Of a stretch of 64,000 nucleotides of DNA, positions 1 through 11,026 are shown piece after piece; the stretch's first letter is position 1, and each line of letters starts with the position of its first letter. The DNA is from Zygnema cylindricum (taxonomy: Eukaryota; Streptophyta; Zygnematophyceae; Zygnematales; Zygnemataceae): assembly GCA_037447655.1 (NCBI GenBank), contig JBBHKE010000861.1:1-64000 (forward strand), given 5' to 3'. Both the position numbers and the translations under genes were made by a program. A model generated the notes under the pieces. That model saw only the letters and a list, made by a program, of their open reading frames with translations, was not told where the DNA came from and searched no databases.

Positions 1-300
1 CGATAAAGAGGGAAAGAGAAGGAGAGGAAAGGGGAAAATGGTAGAATAAACACAAGGAAACGGACATGTTAAAAAAAAAACGGATAGAGAACGAGAAAAA
101 GAAAAATTGGGAGGAATGAGAAGAGAGATGAGAGAGGAGAGGGAGAGGTTCAAGAGAGAGTGAGTGAGAGGAGAGAGAAAAAAATAGTCTTCTGGCTACG
201 TGAGTGACAAAGACAGGGAGGGATAAGGAGAGAGGGGAAGAGAGAAAGAGGTTAAAGAAATAGAGAAAAAGAGAAAATTCTCTGGTGAGGCCACTCTAAA
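1..300. repeat. GA-rich low-complexity DNA
   Basis: The stretch is almost entirely G and A on the plus strand, with short GAGA and GGGA runs and no credible coding region. Similar purine tracts recur at 14370-14640, 17041-17310 and 31950-32870. Confidence 0.8.
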
Positions 301-429
301 TAGGCTGACATTAATAATAAAAAATGAGAATAGTAAACGAGTGATAAAAAAAGAGCATATGTCAGTTTTACATCTCACAGCTGGAAGCGAATCTCATAAA
401 TATATTTGTCAAAATATTTGTCTTTTTGT

Positions 430-857
430 TTTTTGGCTTTATGGAGAATTCAAAATAAGGGTTGTAATTAGGGTTTCAAAATTAAAGTTTCACATTGAGG
501 TTTTGCAGTTAAGGTTCCAGAATTAACTTATGCAATTAGGGTTACAACAACATTAGGTTTTTCTGCAGCTGACTCGTGTAGTCAAAAATTGTACCAGGCG
601 AACGAACCTAAATAGTATGCGACAGTACTAGCCAATAGTCCTCTTGCTAATACAGACGAATGTACTTTTCTTACGATATTATACAGTTTTGGGTCATTGA
701 CCCCATATGGTATACATGGTATAAATACTACATAGTATTCAGCAATACAGTACATTACTAGTTAATAATTCCTGTAATAGTACAAACAAATGTACTAAAT
801 TAAGGAAATCCTACTGTTTTAGGTTGTTAACCCCATATGGTATTGGCAAGTACTGTA
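430..857 (+). repeat. dispersed repeat, copy 1, left part
   Basis: It begins with degenerate TTAGGGTTT-like units (about 460-550), then a unit containing GCAGCTGACTCGTG and phrases around CAATACTGGCCAAT. The same order of phrases occurs at 17400-17660 and continues at 25065-25440, where copia-2 separates the two halves. The repeat continues at 1049-1400 after a MITE insertion. No protein is encoded. Confidence 0.6.
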
Positions 858-1048
858 CAGTACACCGTGAATCGTTATTAGCCTTATGTACGCTATTGAC
901 ATTGATATCTTAAATATAATAAATTACACTATTTAAGGACATGGACCATAATCTGCCACGTCTCTTGGCACTAAATTAGAATGAATAACGCTAATTTTTT
1001 CTTTACACTAATAATTTCTATACGCTAATAACGATTCACGGCGTACTG
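858..1048 (+). mobile_element. Tc1/mariner-like MITE, short subtype
   Basis: The ends are inverted repeats: left TACACCGTGAATCGTTATTA (861-880) and right TAATAACGATTCACGGCGTA (1026-1045). The related repeat at 25130 reads straight through this site, so it acts as an empty-site comparison. The core has the phrase GACATGGACCATAATCTGCC, also found inverted in the copy at 13024-13224. There is no coding capacity, so it is non-autonomous. Confidence 0.8.
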
Positions 1049-1400
1049 GCCAATCATCCCCGTGATTATCCACATAAATGTAATTTTTGACAAAATTGTA
1101 CAAATTACTGTACGGAAATCGCTCTTTGTCTCCCTTTCACTTCCCTTCCCCGCACTTCGTGTCTCTAGCGTGACGCGGCGAGCACCCCCTTGTGTACCTT
1201 GTTTTCGTCATTTTTCAAATATCAAAAAACCCTAATTGGCATGTATTTTTTTTTTTGAAAATTATATTTTGAAATTCCCTTTCTTTCGATCTCCATAACG
1301 GATTCGTTTCCACGAATCGAAATACGCTGCATTCGAATGTTTTCGGATTCAGAGAGTCGAAATTAGGGTTGCGAATGAAGGTTCAAAACTGATTGGCAAA
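1049..1400 (+). repeat. dispersed repeat, copy 1, right part
   Basis: It continues the repeat of 430-857 and aligns by eye with 25136-25330. Shared phrases include CTTCCCCGTAC or a close variant, a TTTGTGTACCTT-like run, and AAAACCCTAATT. I see no gene. Confidence 0.55.
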
Positions 1401-2284
1401 CAAACGCAGCAAACTTTGAAGTTTGATGGATGTCAAACGGAGCGTGCGAGGATACTTTCGGTTGATTGCATGTATCCAGCGTGGCAAGAGGCATATGGCT
1501 TGTATGATGTGTAAGCTTGTGTTGGAGGTGGATAATTTTTTTTGCTTTTTCACGTGTACCAATGGTACACGACCTTGTGTAGCGACTCTCCACGCGAAGT
1601 GAGTTTCTACACACTAGACGATTTGCGCGATTGCTTCGCTGATCTAAAAATGTGAAACATCGAACAGTCAAGAATTACGCTTAAAAATTTGGAACATCTT
1701 AGGGTGAAGTTCCATCATAAGTTTATGTAATATTACGACAAACTCTACAGACCGGGTCAATTGAGTTGATGTTCCATCACGTAGAGACTGTAAGCCACGT
1801 GTTTTAAGTTGACGAGCGCTACACAAGCCACGATCAGATATTGAATATCTTTCAAATTTGTAGCACCGACAAACTTAACTTCAAATCTTGACTTGCGTAC
1901 CATGTACATGCTTACGAAGAAATTATACGACAAAACTTTTTTACTTTTTGTAGACGCTAGTATGTACGCCGGCTCATTTTTTAGGATTTCAGTTTTCGAA
2001 CATAGCGAAAGTCCTTTGAGAGAAATAGTGTGACGAACATAAGTTACCGAAAATAGCGTGACGAGGGAATGTTACGAAATTTCGTTTTTAATTTCGGTTG
2101 TATTTTGTAAAGCGCGTTTCATGTGCAAATCTTAAGAATTTTCGTTGGTTTTAAATCATGACACGTAGCCTAATCGTCCAGTGTGTCACGATTTATTCTT
2201 TATGTATAGCCAACCCACCTCCTCGAGGTGGGTTATCAGTTTCAGTAAAAAATGAAACGAACTCCTTGCAGATGAACATCCGAC
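1401..2284. other. intergenic; one short perfect hairpin
   Basis: I see no coding region or recognised repeat in this stretch. The only structure is a short inverted repeat at about 2211-2233: AACCCACCTC, a 3-nt loop, then GAGGTGGGTT. Confidence 0.5.
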
Positions 2285-2402
2285 GGCCAGTATTGTTGTT
2301 CTACAACCACAATTGCAGGTGGAGGTCTACCAGTAGTAGTGGATGTAGACATAGACTTCAGCAAAAGCTACCAGAAATCCTATCAAACAACCAACTTTGA
2401 TA
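2285..2402 (-). mobile_element. second copia-1 primer site and gag leader, truncated
   Basis: This stretch aligns with 7700-7822, the leader and first gag codons of copia-1: phrases GCAGGTGGAGGTC, GACTTCAGCAAAAGCTACC and CTTTGATATAACACA. It therefore continues past the lower LTR into a second element body, which stops abruptly near 2285. Confidence 0.7.
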
Positions 2403-3290
2403 TAACACAGAAAGTGCTCACAATTTCCAAATTTAACCAAAATCCACAATAATACAATATCACATGCACTCTGTCAATTCCCAAAATTGCAGCTCATTTG
2501 AACCAGTATACTATAAGATACAACACTTGGAAGTTTCACAAAAATTGTCCCTTAGAAAGTTAGATCTCAATACTGGATAATTACAATTTTGGCTAAGTCC
2601 TAATTTTATACTCACATAGAGTATCTACTGAAAACTAACTAATCCGATGTCTACACCTCGAACAGCAGTACTTTACTACACTACGACAAGTTACCGAATC
2701 AGTACACTATTTGTACTGTGAGTACGTCCAAACCCTATTTAACTACTACACAAAACATACTAAGTGGAACACTACATTCTAATCCGCTAAGTTAAAACTA
2801 CTGTGTTTCAGATATGCAAATAGATTCCCGTACAGTAGTGTTCAAGGTGCTTAGTCAACAGTAGATGCTAGCGTCCAACCGACTGTTGATCAAGTGCTCC
2901 AAGTCACCTGAGATCGTACAAAGTGGTGAGTCATTTGTGGTCCCACTTTAATCTCGTCGGTTCACTCGATTCACATATACGGTCGTCGTTGAATATTGTA
3001 CCACCTTCTTCACGGACAATCGGTTGAGTCTCCGTTCGTCCGATTCTTCAGCAGTATTCGTTCGATGTGTGATGCGTGGTAATGTGTGTCTGCGTTTTCC
3101 CGAAAAACCCGTATGATGCTCATTTTCTGACGGGTGTCCTTGCAGAAGTACAATACACTCAAAAAGTACTACTGCTACTGTCACACTAAATAAGGTATGT
3201 ATTACAACTTACCTAGACCAAAAATATTCTAAGTACTTGGTCTCTCCTCACAGCTCTGTTTACTGAGTATTAAGATTTCATATTTTAACA
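2403..3290 (-). repeat. copia-1 3' LTR, uninterrupted
   Basis: On the minus strand it starts with TGTTAAAATATGAAATC right after the polypurine run TTAGGGGAG. It matches the upper LTR piecewise: 3205-3290 with 10626-10714, 2700-3198 with 8871-9380, and 2403-2690 with 7822-8108. This intact copy defines the empty sites for the two insertions in the other LTR. Confidence 0.8.
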
Positions 3291-3915
3291 CTCCCCTAAA
3301 TCTTCTGCTCCAGTAGCAAGTTCCATTCCCAATTTTCAGAACGAAACCGGTTGTTGATTTCCGGCTTGGCATATCTCCATAGTTGGCATCGCTCCAAGTC
3401 TGTAATTTTACCTCTCCTCCTCCGAGTATAAGCTTGAGGTTTCGGGTACCTGCCAGGTATCTCAAAACCCTCTTTGCTGCTTTCCAATCTGCTCTTTTAG
3501 GATTTTGAAGACTCCTACTGAAACTCCTACAGCTGCAGCGATGTCAGGCCTCGTACAATTCATAAAATAAATAAGACTTCCCACTACTTGTCTGTATGGC
3601 TTTGTAGCCATAAACTCTTCCTCCCCTGACTCTAAGCTTTCACTAACCATTATGCCCAAGTTTGGTTCACTTCCCTTAAACTTCTGCCTAGCTTCCATGG
3701 GAGTTACAGATCCCTTCATATCTTTCATGTTAAACTTAGACCTCAAAGTTGCTTTAATACGGTTTATTTCATCTATGGATTTACTTATTAGTAAAATATC
3801 ATCCACATATACAGCGATATAAAGAATCCCATCTTCCCCTCGTAAGACATATACTGAATGATCTAAAGTGATTCTTTTGAATCTTAGTCTAGTCATAAAT
3901 TCATCTAACTTCAGA
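3229..3915 (-). pseudogene. copia-1 reverse transcriptase C-terminal half and RNase H remnant
   Basis: Minus-strand frames give the RT catalytic segment with YVDD (AVYVDDILLISKS), then the copia phrase YRQVVGSLIYFMNCTRPDIA. A frame change leads to the RNase H start SDANYGD...STTGFVL. RNase H then breaks off after NGTCYWSR and jumps straight to the terminal purine-rich end, so the conserved STEAEY part of RNase H is missing. The coding block is separated from the rest of RT by the 711-bp insertion at 3924-4634. Confidence 0.85.
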
Positions 3916-3923
3916 TTCCATTG

Positions 3924-4634
3924 CCTCTCTCGCTAGCGTCTCCCTACTCATCTCTCGACCTCTGTGGCCGTCAATCTCTCCCAGTAATAAGCCCTTTCCT
4001 TATACTATTGACACTCACTCTCCCTTTGCCTCTCCACCTTCCATCCTCTCCTTCTTCCCTGTCCATGTTCTCTCCTCCCCTCCCTCCACTTCTAATCCCT
4101 GTCATTTCCAGCGCCCTCCCTCTCTCAAGACCTTGTCCCTGCCCTCGTGGAATCCCATCTTTTACCCTCTTCTTCTCCCTAGTCTATACCTGTCCCTTTC
4201 CCCGTTCGTCACTGTTCCTTTCCCACTTACTTTCTTTCGCTTCTCCCTAACTCTCTTTCAATCCTACTCCTGTTTCCTTTTGGTATACATTTCTATCTCG
4301 CTTGTCTCTCTAATTGTATTTATTTCTTTGAGATTGATAATGTTGCCACAAACAAATCCTCACATTTTTCAGGTTTGATACAAATGAGACTACTATTCTA
4401 AGGCTGATGTGGTATAGTTTCTATATATTCTAAAATTATACGGATTTGTTATTAAAAAAAAAAAGTCAAGCGTGGAAACCTACCGGAAAGTAAACATAGA
4501 TCCCCTTTAGCTCCCCAAGGGATAGCAGGATTTTTCACAATTTCGCAATTCTTGTTAGTGAATTCTTTTTTGAGAGAGAGAAGGAGAGAGGGCGGGTGGG
4601 AAACAAAGAGATCCAACGAGAGATTGGGAGAGAG
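3924..4634. mobile_element. 711-bp insertion in copia-1 RT with 8-bp target duplication
   Basis: The RT reading frame is split between QAPRQWN (minus strand, about 4643) and its continuation near 3915. The 8-mer TTCCATTG stands on both sides (3916-3923 and 4635-4642), as expected of a target-site duplication. Ends are only weakly inverted (CCTCTCTCGCT versus CTCTCTCCCAA). The first 350 bases are C/T-rich and no transposase is encoded. An 8-bp duplication fits hAT-type elements but does not prove the class. Confidence 0.75.
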
Positions 4635-4642
4635 TTCCATTG

Positions 4643-5160
4643 TCTGGGGGCTTGTTTCAGCCCATACAGAGATTTTATCAGTTTACAGACTGACTTTTCT
4701 TTTCCTTTTTTCTTCAGACATTTCAAGCTGTTGCATGTAAATAGTTTCTTCTAACTCTCTATGCAAAAAGGTTGTCTTAACATCCATCTGATGTATTTCC
4801 ATTTTTTCTATCCATCTGATGTATTTCCATGTTTTCTATAGCAGCTAAACTCAACAAAATTCTGACAATAGGAAATCTAAGGACTGGGGAAAAGGTTTCC
4901 TCAAAGTCAATAACTTTTTTTTGGTTGTACCCTTTGGCCACAAGTTGGGCCTTATATCTTTTGATAGTGCTGTCCGGATTCAGTTTGACTTTGAAGACCC
5001 ACTTGCTTCCTATGGCTTTCCTCCCCAGAGGCAGGTCCATCAGCTCCCATGTCTGTGCCTCCATAATCGATTTCATCTCATCGTTGGCCGCCTCAATCCA
5101 GTGGTTTCTCTCCGGTGATGAGAAGACCTCTTTGATGGTCATAGGCTCCCCTGATGCTGT
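4643..5160 (-). pseudogene. copia-1 reverse transcriptase N-terminal half
   Basis: Minus-strand translation gives the copia RT entry region: WIEAANDEMKSIMEAQTWEL, then GSKWVFKVKLN, then YKAQLVAKGYNQ, then FSPVLRFPIVR. It ends with the LYGLKQAPRQW block in a second frame. A 26-bp tandem duplication (about 4783-4834, CATCCATCTGATGTATTTCC repeated) disrupts the segment after HQMD, where the first catalytic Asp lies. The gene is therefore broken. Confidence 0.85.
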
Positions 5161-5197
5161 AGAAAAAACAAAGTGAGAACCGGTTTACAGACGACTG

Positions 5198-5448
5198 CTA
5201 GATCTTCTTCACCCCGGAAATTCTGAGGTCCAAATGGTCGGCAATCTCCGATTTCGTGGTGCTGAAACTGTCACATGATCCGAAGGTGAAACACTCTGTT
5301 CCCCCAAAGTTTAATGCAGTGGAGAAGCATCCGTAGCAGGAACAAACGGTGTAGTAGCAGAAGGTGTTATGGGAGGGAGTTGCACCGAAAAACACACCTG
5401 TTGTTGATGGTGAAAGATGACATACTATTGCTTCTTCTTTTTCGTTGC
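5198..5448 (-). pseudogene. copia-1 linker between integrase and RT
   Basis: The reading frame between the integrase C-terminus and RT shows no conserved domain, and frames change at both ends. In copia elements this is a variable region rich in charged and Ser/Pro residues. I can add nothing more specific. Confidence 0.5.
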
Positions 5449-6372
5449 CTAATCTGTGCAATTGAACAGATCAACCGAGTCTTGTTCATCTTTTATGTGA
5501 ATATTTCGAGACACAAAGACTTTTTGTTTATCTAAGACATACACTCTATACCCTTTTGCATTAACATCATACCCTAAGAGAATTCCTGTTAAGCCTTTGG
5601 CTTCCATTTTCCACTTATCTGGTGAGTTATCTAAAACATAGCACTTACTCCCAAACACTTTAAAGTGACTAACATCTGATACCTTTCCTGTCCAAAGCTC
5701 ATAAGGTGTAGTGCTGACAGATCTGGATGCTATTCTATTCTTTATATAGACCGCACAGTTTAGTGCTTTAGCCCAGAATTTCAGGTCTATACCCTTGTCT
5801 GCAAGCATCGCCCTAGCAACCTCTGTTAGTTTCCTGTTTAATCTTTCACAAACTCCATTATGCTCAAGAGTATATGGAACCGTCAGATTGTGACTTATAC
5901 CTTCATCAAGTAGAAATTGCTTGAATTCGTTAGAGGTGTATTCACCTACATTATCCGATCTGAACACCAAGATCGTTACTCCGTGCAGTTTCTCAGCCCA
6001 AACTTTATAGTGCTTCAAGTGAGTGAACACTTAACTCTTGTTCTTCATAAAATAGATCTTTGTGTACCTGGATAAATCATCAGTGAAAGTGACCATGTAC
6101 TGCACACCTCTAGCCGACGGTACTTAGGATGGGCCGAGGACATCCGAATGAACGAGCTGTAGAACTTTTGTAAATCTGTTTTCCGATTTTTGTGGGAATG
6201 GCAATTTATGAATCTTGCCTAGAGAGTAGCCATCGCATGTTTTCACAGACTGAGATGTGAGAGAAACACCTTTAACTTTCCCATCATTCACCATTTTTCT
6301 CAAACTTTGATAGGTGATATGTCCCAACCTCTTATGCCATAACTCATTCTCAGATGACACACTAGAATACAA
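5449..6372 (-). pseudogene. copia-1 GAG-pre-integrase and integrase
   Basis: The minus-strand frame contains ELWHKRLGHITYQSLRKMV, the His-His part of the integrase zinc finger, with the second Cys position altered (CDGYSLGK). The catalytic core shows HSDVLGP, FRSDNVGEY and HNGVCERLNR, that is the D, D and E residues. Next is the KFWAKALNCAVYIKNR and TPYELW block typical of copia. In-frame stops occur at 6121-6123 and 6031-6033. It is the integrase of the element above, now inactive. Confidence 0.9.
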
Positions 6373-6977
6373 AACATCTTTTTCTTTGCATTAGCCATGT
6401 CCATCCTGTACATCTTACTGGCATCTCTTGTTCCTGTTACTGCTATTTTTCCTAGATTACTAACAATCTGTCTCCCCCCTTTAAGGGTGACCTCAAATCC
6501 CTTACTCTCTACTAAAGACGTAGAAAAGAGATTCTTTTTAAAATCTGGAACATGTAAAACATAGTGGAGAGTTATTTCTACAAACTTTCCCCCCGCATCT
6601 ACCATTAGAGATACATCCCCCCGGGCCGATGACTGGACACTCATGCCACCGGCATAGTAGATGTTTTTCGGAGGAGTTTGCTTTAAATTTGTGAAAATGG
6701 CTTTGTCGCTGCACATGTGGGCCGATGCCCCAGTGTCCATGATCCATCCACCGTCTTTACGACCCTCCATTCCTGCCGCCATAGCAAATAACTCCGCATC
6801 CTCTTCATCATTGAAGCTCAAAGATGAATCTGCATCATCTGCAAAAGCTGAAAAAAATGCATTTCCTTGTGATAGATTGCCAGAACAGTCTTGGTGAAAC
6901 TTGCTTTGTTGCCATCCAGGCCTGTATAAACCAGTTTCATTTGCCTTTTTCAGATTTTGGATAGTACCTATAACCAT
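6373..6977 (-). pseudogene. copia-1 aspartic protease region
   Basis: The frame carries WIMDTGASAHMCSDKAIF, the active-site DTGA of retropepsins, followed by the flap-like VLHVPDFKKNLFSTSLV stretch that precedes integrase in plant copia polyproteins. It lies in a different frame from gag (overlap 6937-6977), so the original single polyprotein frame has shifted. Confidence 0.85.
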
Positions 6978-7782
6978 GTCCCCTTTCAGAACAATAAAAA
7001 CAAGCGTTAGAAGACTGCCTATTTGGCCTTTGACTGCCCTGATTAGACTGGTTCTGATTCTGATTAAACTGGTTTTGAGTCTGGTTAAATGGGTTTCTGT
7101 TCTGATTTAACTGATTTTTTCTTTCAAAGTCTGTACTAAAAGCCTCTCCTTTCTTTTCACCATCAAGGACCTTACTTGTAGACTCTTGCTCTAGTATAAG
7201 ATTGTAAGCTAACTCAAAAGTCGAGCTAGACTTATTATGCCCTTTCAAAGCCGCAAACACTCCCTTCATATGACGAGGGAGACCTCTAATAAGTAAAGCA
7301 GCTTGCAGGAACTTTGGAAAGGTTCCACCAGCTGAAGAGTGTGCATCAATGAGTTCCCAAAAGTTATCACAATACTGGGCCATAGATCCCACGGAGTATT
7401 TGGAGTCCCAGATCCAACCAGCCACTAGAAGCTCCTCCTGGACGTTCGCCTTTTCGTGGGAAGTTTCCAGTGAAGTCCAAATCTCGCTCGCCTTTTTCAT
7501 CTTGAGCCGAGACATAACCACATTCTTTGAGATACAAAGAATCACATTGTTTTGAGCGAGAGAGTTCTTGTTAGCCCAGCTCAGATCCGTTTCAGCAAGA
7601 GATCCATCCAAGACCCCCATCAAGTCAGCAGTTTCAAAAGATGATTCAACCATAGCTGCCCTGTATGCATACTTTTGGCCATTGAAGACAGGAATTCTGG
7701 ACGAAAGCCCCATAACCTGTTGTTTTACAACCACAGTTGCAGGTGGAGGTCCACCAGTAGTAAGGGATGTAGACTTCAGCAA
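6937..7782 (-). pseudogene. copia-1 gag with degenerate zinc knuckle
   Basis: The translation holds IPVFNGQKYAY near the N-terminus, the gag start signature of plant copia elements, and then a UBN2/RVT-gag-like helical region. There follows an Asn/Gln-rich stretch (about 40 residues with repeated NQNQ) and a zinc knuckle CFYCSERGHGYRYY in which the last Cys is Tyr. No in-frame ATG precedes the conserved start. The first in-frame Met is in VMGLSSRIPV; a stop lies upstream of 7782. Confidence 0.85.
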
Positions 7783-8108
7783 AAGCTACCATAAATCGTA
7801 TCAAACAACCAACTTTGATATAACACAAAAAGTGCTCAAGTTTCCAAATATCATCAAAATCCACAATAATACAATATCACATGCATTCTACCAATTCCCA
7901 AAATTGTAGCCCAATTGAGCCAATATACCATAAGATACAACACTTGGAAGTTTCCCAAAAACTGTCCCTTAGAAAGTTAGATCTCAATACTAGATAATTA
8001 CAAATTTGGCTAAGTCCTAACTTTATACTCATAGAGAGTATCTATTGAAAACTAACTAATCCGATGTCTACATCTTGAACATCAGTACTGTACTAGACTA
8101 CGACAAGG

Positions 8109-8870
8109 TGTTGTTCTGAGACAACTGCTGGCATTGAAGATGAAGAAGATGCAGCAGTAGTTATCGTATAACAAATCAAAAGAGGAAGCTTCCACAAATA
8201 CCGATAGCTGAACAACAACTTTGACCGGCTATAACTTTCAGAAAAACGCCCAAATGTTCCTAAATATTTACCACAGTTTAGATAACATACAAAAGAACAC
8301 ACACACACATAATTTCAATGACTTCCACTTACAGATATGTGAGATATGCTAAAATGAAATTACAAAATATTGAGTGTACACTTTTCATATCATTTGTTCC
8401 TAATGAATCAAAAATGCACTAAGTCCTACTTGTATACACTGAAGGTATGTTATAAACCACATTCTCAACAATAAACAACTAATTCACTACAAACAAAATT
8501 TTGTTCTACCAAATTTTTACACCAAAGTTCAGACAACGTAAAGTGATAGTGATCTAGTTACGCCTCGTCTGTATTTGTTGGCGGCGGCTCTCAACCGTCC
8601 GATTAGAGGATTTGGCACCGTAGAACTGACTTCACGAATTCCCGTGGTCCTGTCCAATTTCCATACGTCCACGGAGGACATACTCACGCATTTCTCTCAA
8701 GTGACGACGCGTGTCCCAAGTGTGAATGAACCGTGAACTCCGAACTTCACTGTCACACTAATTTTGGTAAGTAGTAAACCGAACTCAACCAAAAATAACT
8801 TAAGTCCTTAACAACTCTCTCTCCCTCACAGCTGAGGCATAGAGAGGACTAAATCTTTCTAAAAACAACA
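8109..8870 (-). mobile_element. solo LTR inserted in the copia-1 5' LTR
   Basis: The insert starts TGTTGTTCTGAGACA and ends AAAAACAACA, the TG...CA ends of an LTR. The pentamer CAAGG flanks it on both sides (8104-8108 and 8871-8875). The intact LTR near 2690 shows the uninterrupted site. Its end (about 8750-8870) resembles the start of the copia-1 LTR (CCAAAAATA, CTCACAGCT), so it probably belongs to a related copia family. There is no internal coding region, so it is a solo LTR of 762 bp. Confidence 0.88.
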
Positions 8871-9387
8871 CAAGGTACCAAATCAGTACACAATTTGTAC
8901 TGTGAGTACGTCCAAACCCTATTTGACAACTAAACAAAACATACTTAGTGGAACACTACATTCTAATCCGCTAAGTTAAAACTATTGTGTTTCAAATATG
9001 CAAATAGATTCCCGTACAGTAGTGTTCAAAGTGCTTAGTCAGCAGTGGATGCTAGTGTCCAGCCGACTGTTGATCAAGTGCTCCAAGTCACCTGAGATCG
9101 TACAAAGTGATGAGTCATTTGTGGTCCCACGTGAATCTCGTCCGTTCACTCGATTCACATCTACAGTCGTCGTTGAATGTTGTACCACTCTCTTCGCGGA
9201 CAATCGGTTGAGTCTCCGTCCGTCCGATTCTTAAATAGTATTCGTTCGATGTGTGACGCGTGGTAATGTGTGTCGGCGCTTTCCCGAAAAACCCGTATGA
9301 TGTTCATTTTTTGACGCGTGTCCTTGCAGAAGTACAATACACTCAAAAAGTTCTACTGCTACTGTCACACTAAATGAGTAAGCATTA

Positions 9388-10623
9388 TGAAATTCTATGG
9401 GCTCCATTGCCCACAGAATTCGCAGATCCAAAAGAAGTTAATCTAGATAGTGCCGTCTCCAAGTTGATATAAACCGAAATGATTGATCCCTTAAAAATTA
9501 GAACCCCAATACACCTTCACCCCTATGAAGAGAAGACCTTCTGTGTGCTCAGTTCCACCACAGAATGCAAAGCTTGAATATGTGTTTTGGACAATATTCC
9601 CCACTTTGACTTTCCCACTGAATAAGTGCCACCTTGGCATGAAAAGACTCTGACCGACAACACCCTCATGTAGCTTGGACTTCCGTGAGTCCGCAGCAAA
9701 AAGAATCAATGAATTTGCTCACCTGAGCATTAAGTTATGGCTGGTCAAAGATGACCTTTATAGTTACAAGTTCTCTTAGAGAGAGGTACCTAAATATCAC
9801 TAAGTCTTGGTCGGCTTACTCACGACTATCTACTACTAAACCCTAGTCCAATAGGAACACTATATAGTAAAAGATGGTACAATAAGAGATGTACTTATTG
9901 TACGGCCATTGTACGACATGGTCTTCAAGGTGACACCTGTGAAATCGGAAGCCATGGTTCCTCCTCCCATCTTCTCCGGTATGAAATAATGTGGCGCCAC
10001 GTGGCACCGCGTGACGCTATCTCCAAATGCCGCCAAAAGCTCACTTCGGGTGGCGGCTACAATGGCGGCCGTTCGATCAAAACATATTTTACACGGTTCA
10101 GATTCGCGTACATGCATAAATTGCTCCTTTTTGTAAGTCTGCCGTTAATTAGATGTTGCGTTAACGTTTATATATCTTTGAAACCTGTAACGAGTATCGT
10201 TTCGTCAACGCCTTATTGGAAAAGGCATACCTCTACAAATAGAACCATAAACCTTGGTTCAAATCTGGTGTAGGGCAGTTTTTGGTTATTTGTTAGTTGG
10301 TTAGAATTTTCTTCTTGTACGTTTATAAATACCTATTGTACCCTACATATGCCATCGTTGACTCTAAGCTATAGGCTAAAGCTAACGTCTATTATAGGAT
10401 GTAGGTACCAAGATCAAATCCTGGATCCGGCATACACATTTAGGTACAAACTACGAATTAGCCTAACCTCTTTAGACAGCCATGGCTCTAGCTCTCTCTC
10501 TGGTCTTCAGTGACTGCACCAATTATGGGGACCGGAGAGAGTTGAGCGAGAAGCAGGTTGCCTTTGCTGACTTACTCTATTTATTTTTCCAATACAGACG
10601 TAGAAAATACATAAACTTCAACA
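9388..10623 (-). mobile_element. LTR-like insertion (probable solo LTR) in the copia-1 5' LTR
   Basis: The copia-1 LTR homology breaks at 9387 and resumes at 10624. The 1236-bp insert begins TGAAATTCTATGG and ends ATAAACTTCAACA; on the minus strand it starts TGTTGAAGTTTATG, like many plant copia LTRs. The flanks CATTA (9383-9387) and TATTA (10624-10628) fit a 5-bp target duplication with one mismatch. A minus-strand frame (9860-10117) has no recognisable domain. Confidence 0.7.
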
Positions 10624-10714
10624 TATTACAACTTACCTAGACCAAAAATATTCTAAGTACTTGGTCTTTCTTCAGCGTTCTGTTTACTGAGTATTAAGAT
10701 TTCTTATTTCAACT

Positions 10715-11026
10715 AGTATTACCTCTAAGACCTTTGGAGAGTTTCGGCAAGATTCTCTGCAATGTTGTTTTTCGTATAAAAACAAAATAGACGGTACGAT
10801 TTGGTATAAAGGGTCGCGGATTTGTGTAAACTATGCCACTTTTCGCTTGATGGAACATCACCCTTAGACATCTATTCAGAAAACATGTTTCGTCTGACGA
10901 AACATATAAAATGGTATGAATCTATACAAAAACGTACGTTGTTCAGTAAACAACCCCACTTTCCTTGTTATGGAATCTCACGCTTAGGGTTTCAAAATTA
11001 GGGTTGCAACATTTCAAAAGTATTGG
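10715..11026. other. intergenic, short TTAGGGTTT-like run
   Basis: There is no gene here. Around 10985-11008 two TTAGGG-containing units (AGGGTTTCAAAATTAGGGTT) match the dispersed repeat seen at 440 and 17420. Confidence 0.5.

Larger units (their letters stand above)
2285..10714 (-). mobile_element. copia-1: decayed Ty1/copia retrotransposon with nested insertions
   Basis: Reading the minus strand, a long LTR (10714 to about 7822) is followed by a primer site resembling TATCAAAG. Then come gag (to 6937), protease, integrase, reverse transcriptase and RNase H, a purine tract, and a second LTR (3290 to about 2403). The order GAG-PR-IN-RT-RH defines Ty1/copia. Stops, frame changes, a 26-bp duplication in RT and a deletion in RNase H make it inactive. 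After the lower LTR a second primer site and gag leader begin (2402-2285), so this looks like part of a tandem LTR-body-LTR-body arrangement, truncated at 2285. Nested insertions lie at 3924-4634, 8109-8870 and 9388-10623. Confidence 0.9.
7822..10714 (-). repeat. copia-1 5' LTR, interrupted twice
   Basis: It aligns in three blocks with the intact LTR at 2403-3290: 7822-8108, 8871-9387 and 10624-10714. The gaps are the insertions at 8109-8870 and 9388-10623. At the 10714 end the minus strand reads AGTTGAAATAAGAAATC, a variant of the TGTTAAAATATGAAATC start at 3290. Confidence 0.8.

Noticed and set aside
10251-10420. Possible Pol III B boxes (GGTTCAAATCTGG; GATCAAATCCTGG)
   Set aside because: No matching A box or cloverleaf could be built around either, unlike the TRIM copies.
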